From CBDCUF01 sp965222525 (GTDB lineage: Bacteria > Pseudomonadota > Alphaproteobacteria > Rickettsiales > UBA8987), in NCBI GenBank assembly GCA_965222525.1, contig OZ244955.1, positions 558,001 through 622,000 of the forward strand: a stretch of 64,000 nt of DNA, written 5' to 3'. The position numbers were made by a program, and so were the translations under genes. Below are positions 1-8,388 of this stretch, piece by piece. The notes beneath the pieces were generated by a model. That model saw only the letters and a program-made list of their open reading frames with translations. It was not told where the DNA came from and did not search any database. Every line of letters begins with the position of its first letter. Position 1 is the stretch's first letter.

Positions 1-720
1 GATGATGATATGCTGGTGGTGGATAAGCAGGCAGGGCTGGTGGTGCATCCGGGAGTGGGCAATCTGGATAATACACTGGCCAATGCGCTTATGCATCATT
101 GCAGGGAGCGGCTTTCGGTAGTAGGCGGGGTTATGCGGCCTGGTATTGTACATCGGCTGGATAAGGATACCAGCGGACTCATACTGGTGGCGAAAAGCGA
201 TATAGCGCATAAGAATCTCGCCGACCAGATTCGCCAGCGCAGTTTGAGACGGGTATATAATGCGGTTGTGTGGGGAGTGGTATCACCCCCGGCGGGCAAG
301 GTGGATGTTAATATCGGGGTTAGCTCACGTGACCATCGCCGGATGACTGCGATGAAAAGCAGCGGTAAACCGGCAGTTACTCACTATAAAACGCTGGAAG
401 TATTTGGCGATAATATAGCCTCTCTGGTGGAATGCAGGCTGGAGACCGGCCGTACCCACCAGATTCGGGTGCATATGAACCATATTGGCTGTCCGGTTGT
501 CGGTGATCCGGTTTATGGCAGTATCAGGGGGAGTAAGTTTGCCCTGCTTGCACCGGACATACAGGAATTTGTGAAAAACTTCCCCAGACAGGCGCTCCAT
601 GCTGTTCATATAGCCTTTACTCATCCGCAAAGCGGTGAATATATGGAATTCCACAGCAATATCGGGGGCAATACTACCAAAGATATGGAATCATTGCTGC
701 AAAAGTTAAGGAATGGTTAA
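1..720 (+). CDS. rluD: RluD-family 23S rRNA pseudouridine synthase, 5' truncated by the window
   Basis: The reading frame is already open at base 1 (Asp-Asp-Asp before the first Met at 10), so the gene starts upstream and its N-terminal S4-like region is missing. The visible part has the RluA/RluD catalytic motif HRLDKDTSG (about nt 151-177), whose second Asp is the nucleophile, then the LILVAKSD stretch and the GRTHQIRVHM block near nt 450. RluD modifies uridines in helix 69 of 23S rRNA. The RluD versus RluC assignment is by general resemblance; the superfamily is certain. A palindromic repeat follows about 50 nt after the stop. Confidence 0.9.
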   Translation, partial: DDDMLVVDKQAGLVVHPGVGNLDNTLANALMHHCRERLSVVGGVMRPGIVHRLDKDTSGLILVAKSDIAHKNLADQIRQRSLRRVYNAVVWGVVSPPAGKVDVNIGVSSRDHRRMTAMKSSGKPAVTHYKTLEVFGDNIASLVECRLETGRTHQIRVHMNHIGCPVVGDPVYGSIRGSKFALLAPDIQEFVKNFPRQALHAVHIAFTHPQSGEYMEFHSNIGGNTTKDMESLLQKLRNG

Positions 721-771
721 TTTTTCTTGTATCAATAGGGAAATTGTGGTAATGACTGCAGTAATTACAGG

Positions 772-955
772 AAACCCCTCCCGCTTGCGGGAGGGGTAAG
801 AAATCTGAGCAATCTATGATTGCCAGATTTCCGGGGAGGGAATGGTGAGGTAGTGGCTGTTGGCCTTTGGCTATTAGCTATTGGTATTCCCCCACCAGAA
901 ATCCTAAGGATTAAAAATCCTTGGATTTCTTGCCTCCCCCGCAAGCGGGGGAGGT
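772..955. repeat. Palindromic element A1 (family A)
   Basis: A 184 bp element. It begins with a hairpin CCCTCCCGC-TTGCGGGAGGG and ends with CCTCCCCCGC-AAGCGGGGGAGG. Each end module also holds an inner arm AGAAATC/GATTTC with its own apical hairpin: GCAATC-TAT-GATTGC at 809-823 on the left, and an AAGGATT/AATCCTT stem near 897-930 on the right. The centre is made of short words (TGGCTATTAGC-like). Copies A2 and A3 lie at 9907 and 48661. The right end supplies GGGGGAGG just upstream of the ATG at 966. Confidence 0.9.
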
Positions 956-965
956 GGAGAAAAAA

Positions 966-1391
966 ATGAAAAAGCTACTACTAACATTAACGATATTACT
1001 GGCCATAAGCCCGATACAGGCCGAGGCGGTCAAGGGGATAAATGCCAGATGGATACTGGTATTCGCCTCCTCCGAGATTGATATTTATGGCGGGGTACAT
1101 TCGGTAAACAAGATGTATTACCCGACAGCGGAATCCTGCAACAGGATGGCGGCCAAGATGCGTAACACACTTTATGCCGAAACCGCCAATTATATCGTTA
1201 CCTGCATGCCGGTTGACCGCAACCGTATGGCACAGAATACCATAGACCCACGCCCACGCCATAAACGCCGTAAAAACCAGGGCAATATGGATTATACGGT
1301 AGGCCAGGCCTGTAACGGTATATGCGAGGATAATACCACAACCGCAACCCCATACCCGGTTATAGTGGATGGCCGTTCAAAAGCCCGCTAG
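966..1391 (+). CDS. Small secreted protein of unknown function
   Basis: This 141-residue protein starts at ATG 966, 9-10 nt after the GGGGGAGG that ends repeat A1. An earlier in-frame ATG at 921 lies inside the repeat and is rejected because it would hide the signal peptide. Residues 1-19 are a signal peptide (MKKLLLTLTILLAISPIQA). The mature part has four cysteines (in SCNRM, TCMPV and ACNGIC) that could form disulfides, and a basic stretch PRPRHKRRK. I recognise no family. Its 3' end overlaps the convergent hemW gene by 32 bp. Confidence 0.65.
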   Translation: MKKLLLTLTILLAISPIQAEAVKGINARWILVFASSEIDIYGGVHSVNKMYYPTAESCNRMAAKMRNTLYAETANYIVTCMPVDRNRMAQNTIDPRPRHKRRKNQGNMDYTVGQACNGICEDNTTTATPYPVIVDGRSKAR

Positions 1392-2532
1392 TCACCAGCC
1401 CAAGCAGCATACGGCCTTTCGGGGTGGTGCGCAGGCCGTTATCATCCGGTATAATCAGCCCTTCAGATTGCATTATTGATAATTTATCGGCGGAGAGTAA
1501 TTCCTCCATTTCCCTACCCGTAATATTACGGAAATTCCTGCGGGAAATACCTTCGGTCAGGCGTAATCCCATCAATAGCGTCTCCGCCAGCAAATCCTTG
1601 TCCTGTACAACCTCCCTGTTTTGTATCCCGTGGCCGTTCTCCATAACCTCATCCGCCCATTTCTGCGGATTATGCCATGTCATGGTTGCCAACCTGCCAT
1701 CTGCGGTAATAACCCGCCCATGCGCGCCCGCTCCAGCCCCGATATACTCCCCGTAATTCCAGTAGTTCAGATTATGCCTGCATTCCGCTCCGGGATAAGC
1801 GTAATTTGACACTTCATAAGCAGACATTCCTGCACGGCTAGTCAGCTCACTGGTAAGCTCATACATCTCCGCTGCCAAACTATCCTCCGGAATCGCAAAC
1901 TCCCCTGATTTATGTGCGGTAAAAAACGGGGTACCCTTCTCTATTGTTAATTGATAGAGGGAAAGATGGTTGATGGAAGGGCGAGCAGCAGCCAGTTCCA
2001 AAGCCTGTTTCAACTCACTCTCCCAATCCTTCGGCGATTGCCCGGGACGGGCATAAATCAGGTCAAAGGAAACATTGTCAAAACAGTTTGCCGCTATGTC
2101 CAGTGCAGCAAGCGCCTCTTCCGAACTATGCTTCCGACCGAGAAATTGCAGTGCATTATCATCAAATGCCTGAATCCCAATCGACGCCCGATTTATACCA
2201 GCTTCCCTGAAAGCCTTAAATTTATTCGCCTCAATAGAGGTGGGGTTAGCCTCCAGTGTGACTTCCACATCCTCTATAACCGGCCACAGGTTATATATAT
2301 GGCGGATTATCAAGGCAACGGTCTGCGGCTGCATCAGTGAAGGTGTACCTCCCCCGAAGAATATAGTCGCAACCTGCTTATCTCGCCCAGCAAGCCCGGC
2401 GAAATAATCCAGCTCCCGCAGGTAATATTGCAGCCATTTCTCCTGCTCCACCTCACCCCATACATGACTGTTAAAATCACAATAAGGACATTTCGCCCTG
2501 CAAAACGGCCAATGTATATATATGGAGAGCAT
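1360..2532 (-). CDS. hemW: HemW radical SAM haem chaperone
   Basis: A 390-residue radical SAM protein with the cluster-binding cysteines C11, C15 and C18 in CRAKCPYCDFN, the FFGGGTPSLM glycine-rich SAM motif, and the LNYWNYGEYIGAGAGAH block typical of HemW. HemW resembles the oxygen-independent coproporphyrinogen oxidase HemN, but the family is known to bind haem and act as a haem chaperone for respiratory enzymes; the spacing CxxxCxxC followed by Asp-Phe fits HemW. The oxygen-dependent oxidase hemF is encoded separately at 8389. The gene begins 3 nt downstream of the MNIO gene and is probably co-transcribed with it, although the two have no obvious functional link. Confidence 0.93.
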   Translation of the reverse strand: MLSIYIHWPFCRAKCPYCDFNSHVWGEVEQEKWLQYYLRELDYFAGLAGRDKQVATIFFGGGTPSLMQPQTVALIIRHIYNLWPVIEDVEVTLEANPTSIEANKFKAFREAGINRASIGIQAFDDNALQFLGRKHSSEEALAALDIAANCFDNVSFDLIYARPGQSPKDWESELKQALELAAARPSINHLSLYQLTIEKGTPFFTAHKSGEFAIPEDSLAAEMYELTSELTSRAGMSAYEVSNYAYPGAECRHNLNYWNYGEYIGAGAGAHGRVITADGRLATMTWHNPQKWADEVMENGHGIQNREVVQDKDLLAETLLMGLRLTEGISRRNFRNITGREMEELLSADKLSIMQSEGLIIPDDNGLRTTPKGRMLLGLVTSGLLNGHPL

Positions 2533-2535
2533 CTT

Positions 2536-3399
2536 TTATAGTGCCTGAACAATAGAATCGGCCCTGGCCTTTTCGTCCAGTAATACCGATAATTCGGGCA
2601 CCCTGGTATCCCATTCTATCAATGTAGGAGAGGTGGAAAAGTACCCGATTGCCTTTTTATATAACCCCCAGACCGCATCATACACCCGTGCGCCATGATC
2701 ATCGATAAATACCTCCTGACCGTCTATATCATTGATACTGTAACCGGCCAGGTGAATTTCCCGCACCCGCTCCACAGGAATTGCCTCAATATACTTTTCC
2801 GCATCGAAACCATGATTATGCGCGCTTACATAAACATTATTTACATCAAACAATATTCCACAATCAGCACGCCCAGCCACTTCCGCCATAAACTCCCATT
2901 CTGGAATAGGCGAGTCAGTATAGGAAAGATAACTAGAGGGATTTTCCACCAGTATCTGTCTGCCCAGATAATCCTGAACCTGCTTTATATTCGAGGTAAT
3001 TGTTGCAAGAGCCTCCTCGGTGTATGGTACAGGAAGCAAGTCAGGCAGAACCGTCCCGTCAACACCACTCCAGGAAAGATGGTCTGAAACCAGCTTCGGT
3101 TCAAACCGTTCTGTAAAGGATTTTACATTCTCAAGGTGGGATTGGCTGACCTTCTCGGCAGAGCCAAGCGAAAGCCCGACACAATGTGCACTCAGAGGAT
3201 AATCTATACGGATCTTTTCCAGATATTGCGAGGCAGCCGAACCGGTACTGAAGAAATTCTCACTATGCACCTCAAGCCAGGGAATATCAGGCTTCTGCTC
3301 AAGCACCTCCTTAAAATGGCGATGGCGCAATCCAATTCCCACTCCTGAAATTTCCCTGTCAGTAAAAACATCTGATATCTGACCTGTGATATCTGACAT
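2536..3399 (-). CDS. bufB: MNIO/DUF692 multinuclear iron oxygenase (BufB-like)
   Basis: A 287-residue DUF692 protein, the multinuclear non-haem iron oxygenase family that modifies cysteines in ribosomally made peptides. Diagnostic blocks in order: GVGIGLRHRHF (about residue 20), WLEVHSENFF, SAHCVGLSLGS, SDHLSWSG, VENPSSYL, DVNNVYVSAHNHG, EIHLAGYS and LIEWDTRVPEL. They contribute the His, Asp, Glu and Asn ligands of the iron site. One base separates its ATG from the stop of the upstream DUF2282 gene, so translation is likely coupled. In bufferin systems this enzyme acts on the DUF2282 peptide with a DUF2063 partner (BufC); no such partner is visible here. Confidence 0.92.
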   Translation of the reverse strand: MSDITGQISDVFTDREISGVGIGLRHRHFKEVLEQKPDIPWLEVHSENFFSTGSAASQYLEKIRIDYPLSAHCVGLSLGSAEKVSQSHLENVKSFTERFEPKLVSDHLSWSGVDGTVLPDLLPVPYTEEALATITSNIKQVQDYLGRQILVENPSSYLSYTDSPIPEWEFMAEVAGRADCGILFDVNNVYVSAHNHGFDAEKYIEAIPVERVREIHLAGYSINDIDGQEVFIDDHGARVYDAVWGLYKKAIGYFSTSPTLIEWDTRVPELSVLLDEKARADSIVQAL

Positions 3400-3400
3400 C

Positions 3401-3673
3401 TTACTTCAATATCCCGCCGACTATGCGATCACAGGTGCCGGACGGAAGCAATATCCATTCATTAGGATCGGCATCACGCTTGGAATATGTGGCACAGGAA
3501 TGGGTGCCGTCGGCAGCACCGCAATCATTCTTACCGGCTTTTACGATACCGTAACATTTCTCTTTCTTGGCGGTTTCACCATGCGCACCACCGGTATCCG
3601 CGGCGGAAACCGGCATAGCGGCCGCCAGGGAAATAACCCCGGCAGCCGCAGCAAACTTGACTGTTTTTTTCAT
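3401..3673 (-). CDS. bufA: DUF2282 bufferin-type precursor peptide (BufA1-like)
   Basis: A 90-residue protein with an N-terminal signal peptide (about residues 1-24, ending PVSA) and four cysteines at 40, 51, 60 and 81 in the DUF2282 pattern: EKCYGIVKAGKNDC, then HSC, then GTC. Members of this family are known as bufferins: exported peptides whose central cysteines are oxidised by the neighbouring MNIO enzyme, giving copper-binding groups that protect the periplasm. The adjacent MNIO gene supports this. Shine-Dalgarno pairing is weak. The role in copper buffering is inferred from the family, not shown by this sequence. Confidence 0.9.
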   Translation of the reverse strand: MKKTVKFAAAAGVISLAAAMPVSAADTGGAHGETAKKEKCYGIVKAGKNDCGAADGTHSCATYSKRDADPNEWILLPSGTCDRIVGGILK

Positions 3674-3950
3674 TTCATTTTAGTGGTTAGAGTTTATGGT
3701 AACTTCTATAATTATAGAATACAATACGAAAATTTATCGCTAAAGGTAAAGACATATCTCAGAAAAAACACTTCGTCAAAGGTATTTAAATTGTGGTGCA
3801 CACCTTACATTTTTGTTGTACCCTACTATTGGCCGTTGGTACTGGAAAATTTTTGCGCCTTAGGTCACGTCAGGTTGTGCGAAGAGCTTTGACAAATATG
3901 TGATTTGCGTGGTAAAAAAAGGCTGCTTAGGAAAGAGCGCTGTAAATATT
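3674..3950. promoter_or_regulatory. Divergent intergenic region between the bufferin-like pair and the AsmA-like gene
   Basis: A stretch of 277 bp that must hold the promoters for both directions. It is AT-rich next to the DUF2282 gene. I see no convincing metal-responsive operator, such as a CueR-like dyad, and no hairpin element of families A to C. Confidence 0.4.
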
Positions 3951-6614
3951 ATGAAAAAGCTTATATTTCTACTATTCACTACTTTAGTTGCTTATTTTGT
4001 TGTAGCGTTTTATATTGTGCCCCTTACTAAAAACTGGGATAGTTACGGGCAGGAATTTACTGAAATTATAGAATCTGCAACCGGACGTAAATTCCAGATA
4101 GAAGGCGCACCACAATTTTCCGCATTCCCTTTTCCTTCCGTTAAGTTCGGCAATGTCAAGCTGCACAGCAAGGACCCCGATGAGGGGTACGTTCTGACTG
4201 CTAAGTCTGCGGAAATCAGGCCGTCTATAGTTTCCATGCTTATGCTGGATGTGCATCCTGGCCATATAGCTTTTGGTTCTCCAACACTGGAATATATGCG
4301 CAAAGAAGAGAAAGAAGTTACCCGTAAAGAAATTATCAGTCTTGATGTTTTAACATTTGCAGCATCTTCCCGTAGCGGTCCGTTCGATATTAGAGGACGG
4401 GGCTCTGATACGGAAGGGATACCATTTAGTTTTAGTATTGATACCGATAATTTATCTGATGGCAGCGGTGAAGTGGATTTTCAAATAAAATCAAGTACTA
4501 GCAATATAGAGGTAAACGGTAATATTGATAACTGGCCACAGTCTCCTGAATTGCAAGGAAAGATCGAGGGCGATTTTAACATGCTGTCTATATTTCCTGG
4601 CCGCTATATAGATTTTGCTGATGGTGGTTCAGTAATTAATCTAAAGATTCCGCAGCACATCTCCATTGCAGAAGAGGGAGAAATAGCAGGGAATCTGAGT
4701 CTGTCCGCTAGCCATTTTACCATCCAGAACTTGACTGTTGATTTTCCAAGTCTGAAAGGAAGTGGCAATATTACAGTTAATTATGGTACTGATGAACAAC
4801 TTACTTCTAATATTAACATAGAAAATATTAACCTCGATAAGATGGTGGGTGGTAGCAGCATCGCAGAACAGCATAGTAAATTTGTGATCCCTACTATGAT
4901 CGACCTGAATTTTAAAATTAATGTAGCAAACATTACATATAACCGGCAGAGTATCGAAAAAATCCAGTCGGATATTAGTCGTAAGAAAGGAATATGGACA
5001 TTTGATAATTTGAATATTGTCGGCATTCCCGGTGAAATAAGTATTCAAGGCACCGGCAAGATTCTTACGGCAGATGATGGCGGTAATGAAAAACAACTGG
5101 CCTTACAGGGTGACTTTAATGGAAAAGGAAATAGTCTACTACCGTTATTAAATTGGTTGCAATATGATATGTCAGGGATTCCTTTTGATCTACTCGACAA
5201 GAGCTTTAATATTGATTCTGATATTGTATTCTACCCTGAAAAGCTGCATGTTCGAGAATTAAAACTATACCGTCCTGATATAGATATAAATAGTCAGTTT
5301 GTTATTCAGAAAAACGAAAAATATAATATCAAAGCTGCATTTCAAGTAGATAATCTGGATCTGAATGAGCGTGTGGAGAGTTTGAAGCATAAGACAAAAA
5401 ATAATGATAACACAGAAAAAAATTCAGAAGAAGATGAAGGTAGCTATAACCCTATAGCTTTGCTGGATAAAATTAATAGCATTCGGGGGCTGGAAGAAGA
5501 TTTTGAGAAATTTTCAATATCATTTTCTGCAGATAAAATGGCCTACAATAGCGAAACGTTTGAGCCATTTTCGGTTACAGTATCCTTAGAAGGAGGGGCA
5601 TTACACATAAACCGCCTAGAATTTAGTTCACAGAATGTAGAGAAATTCCTAGGCAAGGCAAAACTGGATGATAAGGATCTGACCCCTTTTGTTGCCGCCC
5701 GTATAAGGGTTGGAAAGTTCAACACAAAATTCATCGATAATATTTTTGAAACCAGTCTGGATGAACTTTTAAAAATTGATATGTCTGCGGGACAGGGAAA
5801 CGAGCCGCACCATAATCTGGAAGGGGCGAAAAAATTCGCATTCCTGAACTATTTTTCCGGGGCGATTGCGGTTGAGGCCGGAGAGCTGACCCACAATGAT
5901 ATCAGCTTTGACAAGCTTGATACCAAACTGACTTTTGATGCAAGGGAAATAAAAGTGGAGAAGTTCGTATCGGGATTGTTCGGCGGCAAGCTGGATTTGC
6001 GAGCTATTATAACACCACACACCAGCCCGGCATCCGTAACTCTTTCCTATACAGCACTTAATCTTGAATTACGAGATTTGCTAAGGAATTTTTATGGACT
6101 GCAGAACCCTGCTGGCGGCGCCTTGACCAGTAATGGAAACATTGTAATGGTTGGATATAGCCCTGTACAAATGGCTAAAGCAGTTAAAGGGGTGGGTAAT
6201 GTAGCAATTCGCAACCTGACTATCCCCAACCTTGACCTGGAGGCAATTACCCAGAAAGTACATAGCTACCGCTCGGTGAAAGAGCTGACTCCGGCGCTTG
6301 ACAAGGCATTCTCCGGCGGTGGTAGCAAATTCAGTTATTTGTCCGGTTCCATGGTTATCAAGGATGGCGGTGTCGGGTTCAAGGATATGAAGTTTTCCGA
6401 CCCGAAACTGACCAGCGATAGTATTGCAGGAGGAGGTTTTGTCCCGCTTAACTCCGCTATCAATATAAAGCTATATATGAAGGCAAAGTCGAGAATCGGT
6501 AATATCCCCGTATATTCCACAATTACGGGGACAATAGATAAACCGGAAATAAAATGGGAGCAGGAAAAAATAGAAAAATTCTGGGAAAAATATTTTTACG
6601 CTACCCAGCAGTAG
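3951..6614 (+). CDS. AsmA-family protein
   Basis: An 887-residue protein with a single N-terminal transmembrane helix (about residues 5-25) followed by a long repetitive beta-rich region. The early block ATGRKFQIEGAPQFSAFP is the AsmA N-terminal signature, and the C-terminal part (about 750-870: NGNIVMVGYSP, LDKAFSGGGSKFSYL, GTIDKPEIKW) is the AsmA C-terminal region. AsmA-like proteins are inner-membrane anchored, span the periplasm and are implicated in phospholipid transport to, or assembly of, the outer membrane. I start it at ATG 3951, which has AGGAAAG upstream; the frame extends back to 3900, but that would hide the membrane anchor. Confidence 0.85.
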   Translation: MKKLIFLLFTTLVAYFVVAFYIVPLTKNWDSYGQEFTEIIESATGRKFQIEGAPQFSAFPFPSVKFGNVKLHSKDPDEGYVLTAKSAEIRPSIVSMLMLDVHPGHIAFGSPTLEYMRKEEKEVTRKEIISLDVLTFAASSRSGPFDIRGRGSDTEGIPFSFSIDTDNLSDGSGEVDFQIKSSTSNIEVNGNIDNWPQSPELQGKIEGDFNMLSIFPGRYIDFADGGSVINLKIPQHISIAEEGEIAGNLSLSASHFTIQNLTVDFPSLKGSGNITVNYGTDEQLTSNINIENINLDKMVGGSSIAEQHSKFVIPTMIDLNFKINVANITYNRQSIEKIQSDISRKKGIWTFDNLNIVGIPGEISIQGTGKILTADDGGNEKQLALQGDFNGKGNSLLPLLNWLQYDMSGIPFDLLDKSFNIDSDIVFYPEKLHVRELKLYRPDIDINSQFVIQKNEKYNIKAAFQVDNLDLNERVESLKHKTKNNDNTEKNSEEDEGSYNPIALLDKINSIRGLEEDFEKFSISFSADKMAYNSETFEPFSVTVSLEGGALHINRLEFSSQNVEKFLGKAKLDDKDLTPFVAARIRVGKFNTKFIDNIFETSLDELLKIDMSAGQGNEPHHNLEGAKKFAFLNYFSGAIAVEAGELTHNDISFDKLDTKLTFDAREIKVEKFVSGLFGGKLDLRAIITPHTSPASVTLSYTALNLELRDLLRNFYGLQNPAGGALTSNGNIVMVGYSPVQMAKAVKGVGNVAIRNLTIPNLDLEAITQKVHSYRSVKELTPALDKAFSGGGSKFSYLSGSMVIKDGGVGFKDMKFSDPKLTSDSIAGGGFVPLNSAINIKLYMKAKSRIGNIPVYSTITGTIDKPEIKWEQEKIEKFWEKYFYATQQ

Positions 6615-6638
6615 TTCTTGTTAATCACATCCTGTTTT

Positions 6639-6845
6639 TTATCTTTCCGGCGGAAACAAATCCATAATATCACATTTTAGCCTTTTACAAATTTGTTCAA
6701 GCGTATCAAGTCCGACATTTTCTTCCATTTCAATACGATGCAAGGTAGATTTTGCAATACCAAGCCTTCTGGCAAAATGCCGTAACGTAGTATCTCCTCG
6801 TAATTTTCGTATTTTTTTCGCTAAACGCTTGTGTAGCCGTCCCAT
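6639..6845 (-). CDS. Small XRE-family transcriptional regulator
   Basis: A 68-residue protein that is little more than a helix-turn-helix: RLAKKIRKLRG, then TLRHFARRLGIAKSTLHRIE (recognition helix region), ending in CDIMDLFPP. The frame runs further upstream, but the extra residues are hydrophobic, unlike XRE N-termini, and would cover the operator; ATG 6845 is preferred although it has no clear Shine-Dalgarno. It is divergent from the XRE gene at 6920, with an 18 bp dyad between them, suggesting mutual or self repression. Target unknown. Confidence 0.75.
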   Translation of the reverse strand: MGRLHKRLAKKIRKLRGDTTLRHFARRLGIAKSTLHRIEMEENVGLDTLEQICKRLKCDIMDLFPPER

Positions 6846-6867
6846 ATATGATACGTACAGGAAAGCC

Positions 6868-6885
6868 TGTCCAATATGTTGGACA
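6868..6885. promoter_or_regulatory. Inverted repeat between divergent XRE genes, candidate operator
   Basis: TGTCCAA-TATG-TTGGACA, with two perfect 7 bp arms, sits 23 bp upstream of one XRE start and 35 bp upstream of the other. Its position and symmetry fit an operator for one or both regulators. Confidence 0.55.
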
Positions 6886-6919
6886 AATGCGGCATAAAAA
6901 TAATAACTGAAGGAGAACA

Positions 6920-7168
6920 ATGTATATGAAACAAAAGAAAAACATAAGTGGAGGGCGTATCAGGGAGGCAAGGCTGGATCAGGGATTGACCCAGGTAGAA
7001 CTTTCCAGGAAATTACAGACAGAACAGGGAATTATATTATCTCCGAATACAATATCCGGAATTGAGCGGAAACAACGTACTGTATGGCATCCGGAACTGC
7101 TGGCATTTGCTGAAGTGCTGAACGTATCGCCGACATGGTTGTTGGGTTGTGAGAGGACACAAACCTAA
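6920..7168 (+). CDS. XRE-family transcriptional regulator
   Basis: An 82-residue single-domain HTH protein: GGRIREARLDQGLTQVELSR, then LSPNTISGIERKQR as recognition helix, ending SPTWLLGCE. The ATG at 6920 has a strong ribosome site (GAAGGAGAACA) 5 nt before it. It is divergent from the XRE gene at 6639 across the 6868-6885 dyad, and its 3' end overlaps the convergent yajQ stop by 4 bp. It contains no sensor domain, so it probably works as a simple repressor or as part of a two-regulator switch. Function unknown. Confidence 0.8.
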   Translation: MYMKQKKNISGGRIREARLDQGLTQVELSRKLQTEQGIILSPNTISGIERKQRTVWHPELLAFAEVLNVSPTWLLGCERTQT

Positions 7169-7650
7169 TCCCGGAAGTTGATATATTGCAGGGGGAGGTC
7201 GAGGTTCATTTCCTTGACTATGGAAATGACATTTTGCAAATCGTCACGCTTTTTGCCGGTTACACGCAGCTCATTACCCCTGATAGCCGCTTGCACCTTG
7301 ATTTTTGACTCCTTCACCGCCTTGGTTATTTTCTTGGCATTTTCCTGGTCGATACCATGCTTGACGTTTATTTTCTGCCGCAGCCTGTTGCCTGAAGCTT
7401 TCTCCGGCTCATTGAAATTCAGTGCCTTTGCATCAATATCACGGCGGGTAAAATAAACCTTGAGCATATCACCCATCGCACCGAGCTTGTAATCATCATC
7501 GGTATTCAGGGTAATTTCCTGCTCGCTGCGTTCGATGGATGAGTCGCTGCCCTTGAAATCATAACGCTGCTTAACCTCACGCTCAACACCATTCACGGCG
7601 TTATCCACCTCCTGCATATCCACTTCTGAGACTATATCGAAACTTGGCAT
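7165..7650 (-). CDS. yajQ: YajQ-family nucleotide-binding protein
   Basis: A 161-residue member of UPF0234/YajQ. The N-terminus MPSFDIVSEVDMQEVDNAVN and the later TRRDIDAKALNFNEPEKASG and KVQAAIRGNELRVTGKKRDD blocks are characteristic. Start chosen at 7650 because AGGAGGTAGAT precedes it. YajQ proteins have two ferredoxin-like folds and bind nucleotides; in Xanthomonas and Pseudomonas a homologue binds cyclic di-GMP and partners a LysR regulator, but the general function is unsettled. Confidence 0.95.
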   Translation of the reverse strand: MPSFDIVSEVDMQEVDNAVNGVEREVKQRYDFKGSDSSIERSEQEITLNTDDDYKLGAMGDMLKVYFTRRDIDAKALNFNEPEKASGNRLRQKINVKHGIDQENAKKITKAVKESKIKVQAAIRGNELRVTGKKRDDLQNVISIVKEMNLDLPLQYINFRD

Positions 7651-7780
7651 ATCTACCTCCTGCTGGTTACGCAAAAAATAAATCGATTATTAAATGAAAT
7701 CAAGGCTCAAACTTCTTGATAATGTAAAAAAGCTGGTTTATGGTGCGCGCCCTGTTTAACCAATCAAACTGCGGAAAACC

Positions 7781-8200
7781 ATGACTGAACAAACTTTATC
7801 TATAATAAAGCCCGATGCAACCAGACGTAATCTTACCGGAGCAATCAACCAGAAGCTGGAGGAGGCGGGGCTACGTATTGTAGCGCAAAAGCGTATTCAC
7901 CTTAGTCCTGCGCAGGCGGGGAAATTTTATGAAATCCATAAGGAGCGGCCTTTTTATGATGAACTGGTGGAGTTTATGGCCTCCGAGCCGGTTGTAGTGC
8001 AGGTGCTTGAGGGTGAAAATGCGGTTGAAAAAAACCGTGAAGTTATGGGAGCGACTAACCCGGAAGAGGCGGATGCTGGTACTATACGCAAGGAATTTGC
8101 GTTGAGTATCGGGGAAAATTCGGTACATGGCTCGGATAGCCTTGAGAATGCAAAAACGGAGATTGCCTTTTTCTTTGCGGGAATTGAGATTGTGGGGTAA
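7781..8200 (+). CDS. ndk: Nucleoside diphosphate kinase
   Basis: A 139-residue Ndk, normal length. It transfers the gamma phosphate from ATP to nucleoside diphosphates through a phosphohistidine. H116 in GENSVHGSDS is the catalytic residue; TLSIIKPDATRRN at the start and EVMGATNPEEADAGTIR are the nucleotide-binding blocks. It stands alone, followed at once by palindromic element B1. Confidence 0.98.
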   Translation: MTEQTLSIIKPDATRRNLTGAINQKLEEAGLRIVAQKRIHLSPAQAGKFYEIHKERPFYDELVEFMASEPVVVQVLEGENAVEKNREVMGATNPEEADAGTIRKEFALSIGENSVHGSDSLENAKTEIAFFFAGIEIVG

Positions 8201-8212
8201 TTTTCAGTGCAT

Positions 8213-8369
8213 TGTCACCCCGGACGCATATTTTGTCCAAATCTATTGATTTGGTTAACAAAATAGCGTTCTCGGGGTTATTTACGTAGGTTACTGTTAC
8301 TTATAACCCCGGGAATGGTGTTTTCTGACCAAAACAAGTTTTGGAGAAAACATACCATCCGGGGTGACA
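8213..8369. repeat. Palindromic element B1 (family B)
   Basis: A 157 bp imperfect palindrome bounded by TGTCACCCCGG and CCGGGGTGACA, with a second pair of CGGGGTTA/TAACCCCG arms at the centre. Each half carries an apical hairpin: CCAAATC-TATT-GATTTGG at 8237-8254 and CCAAAAC-AA-GTTTTGG at 8329-8344, flanked by TTTTCT/AGAAAA-type arms. Copy B2 (37181-37340) is the same element in inverted orientation. B1 fills the ndk-hemF gap, ending 19 bp before the hemF ATG. Confidence 0.9.
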
Positions 8370-8388
8370 GTGCTATAGGCCTTAACCA

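Noticed and set aside
921..965. ATG start at 921 (and equivalent starts at 10084 and 48791)
   Set aside because: These ATGs lie inside family A repeats and give the same meaningless leading residues; the later starts have ribosome sites and correct N-termini.
1360..2532. Assignment as HemN, oxygen-independent coproporphyrinogen oxidase
   Set aside because: Length and N-terminus match HemW; HemN proteins are longer, with an extra N-terminal segment.
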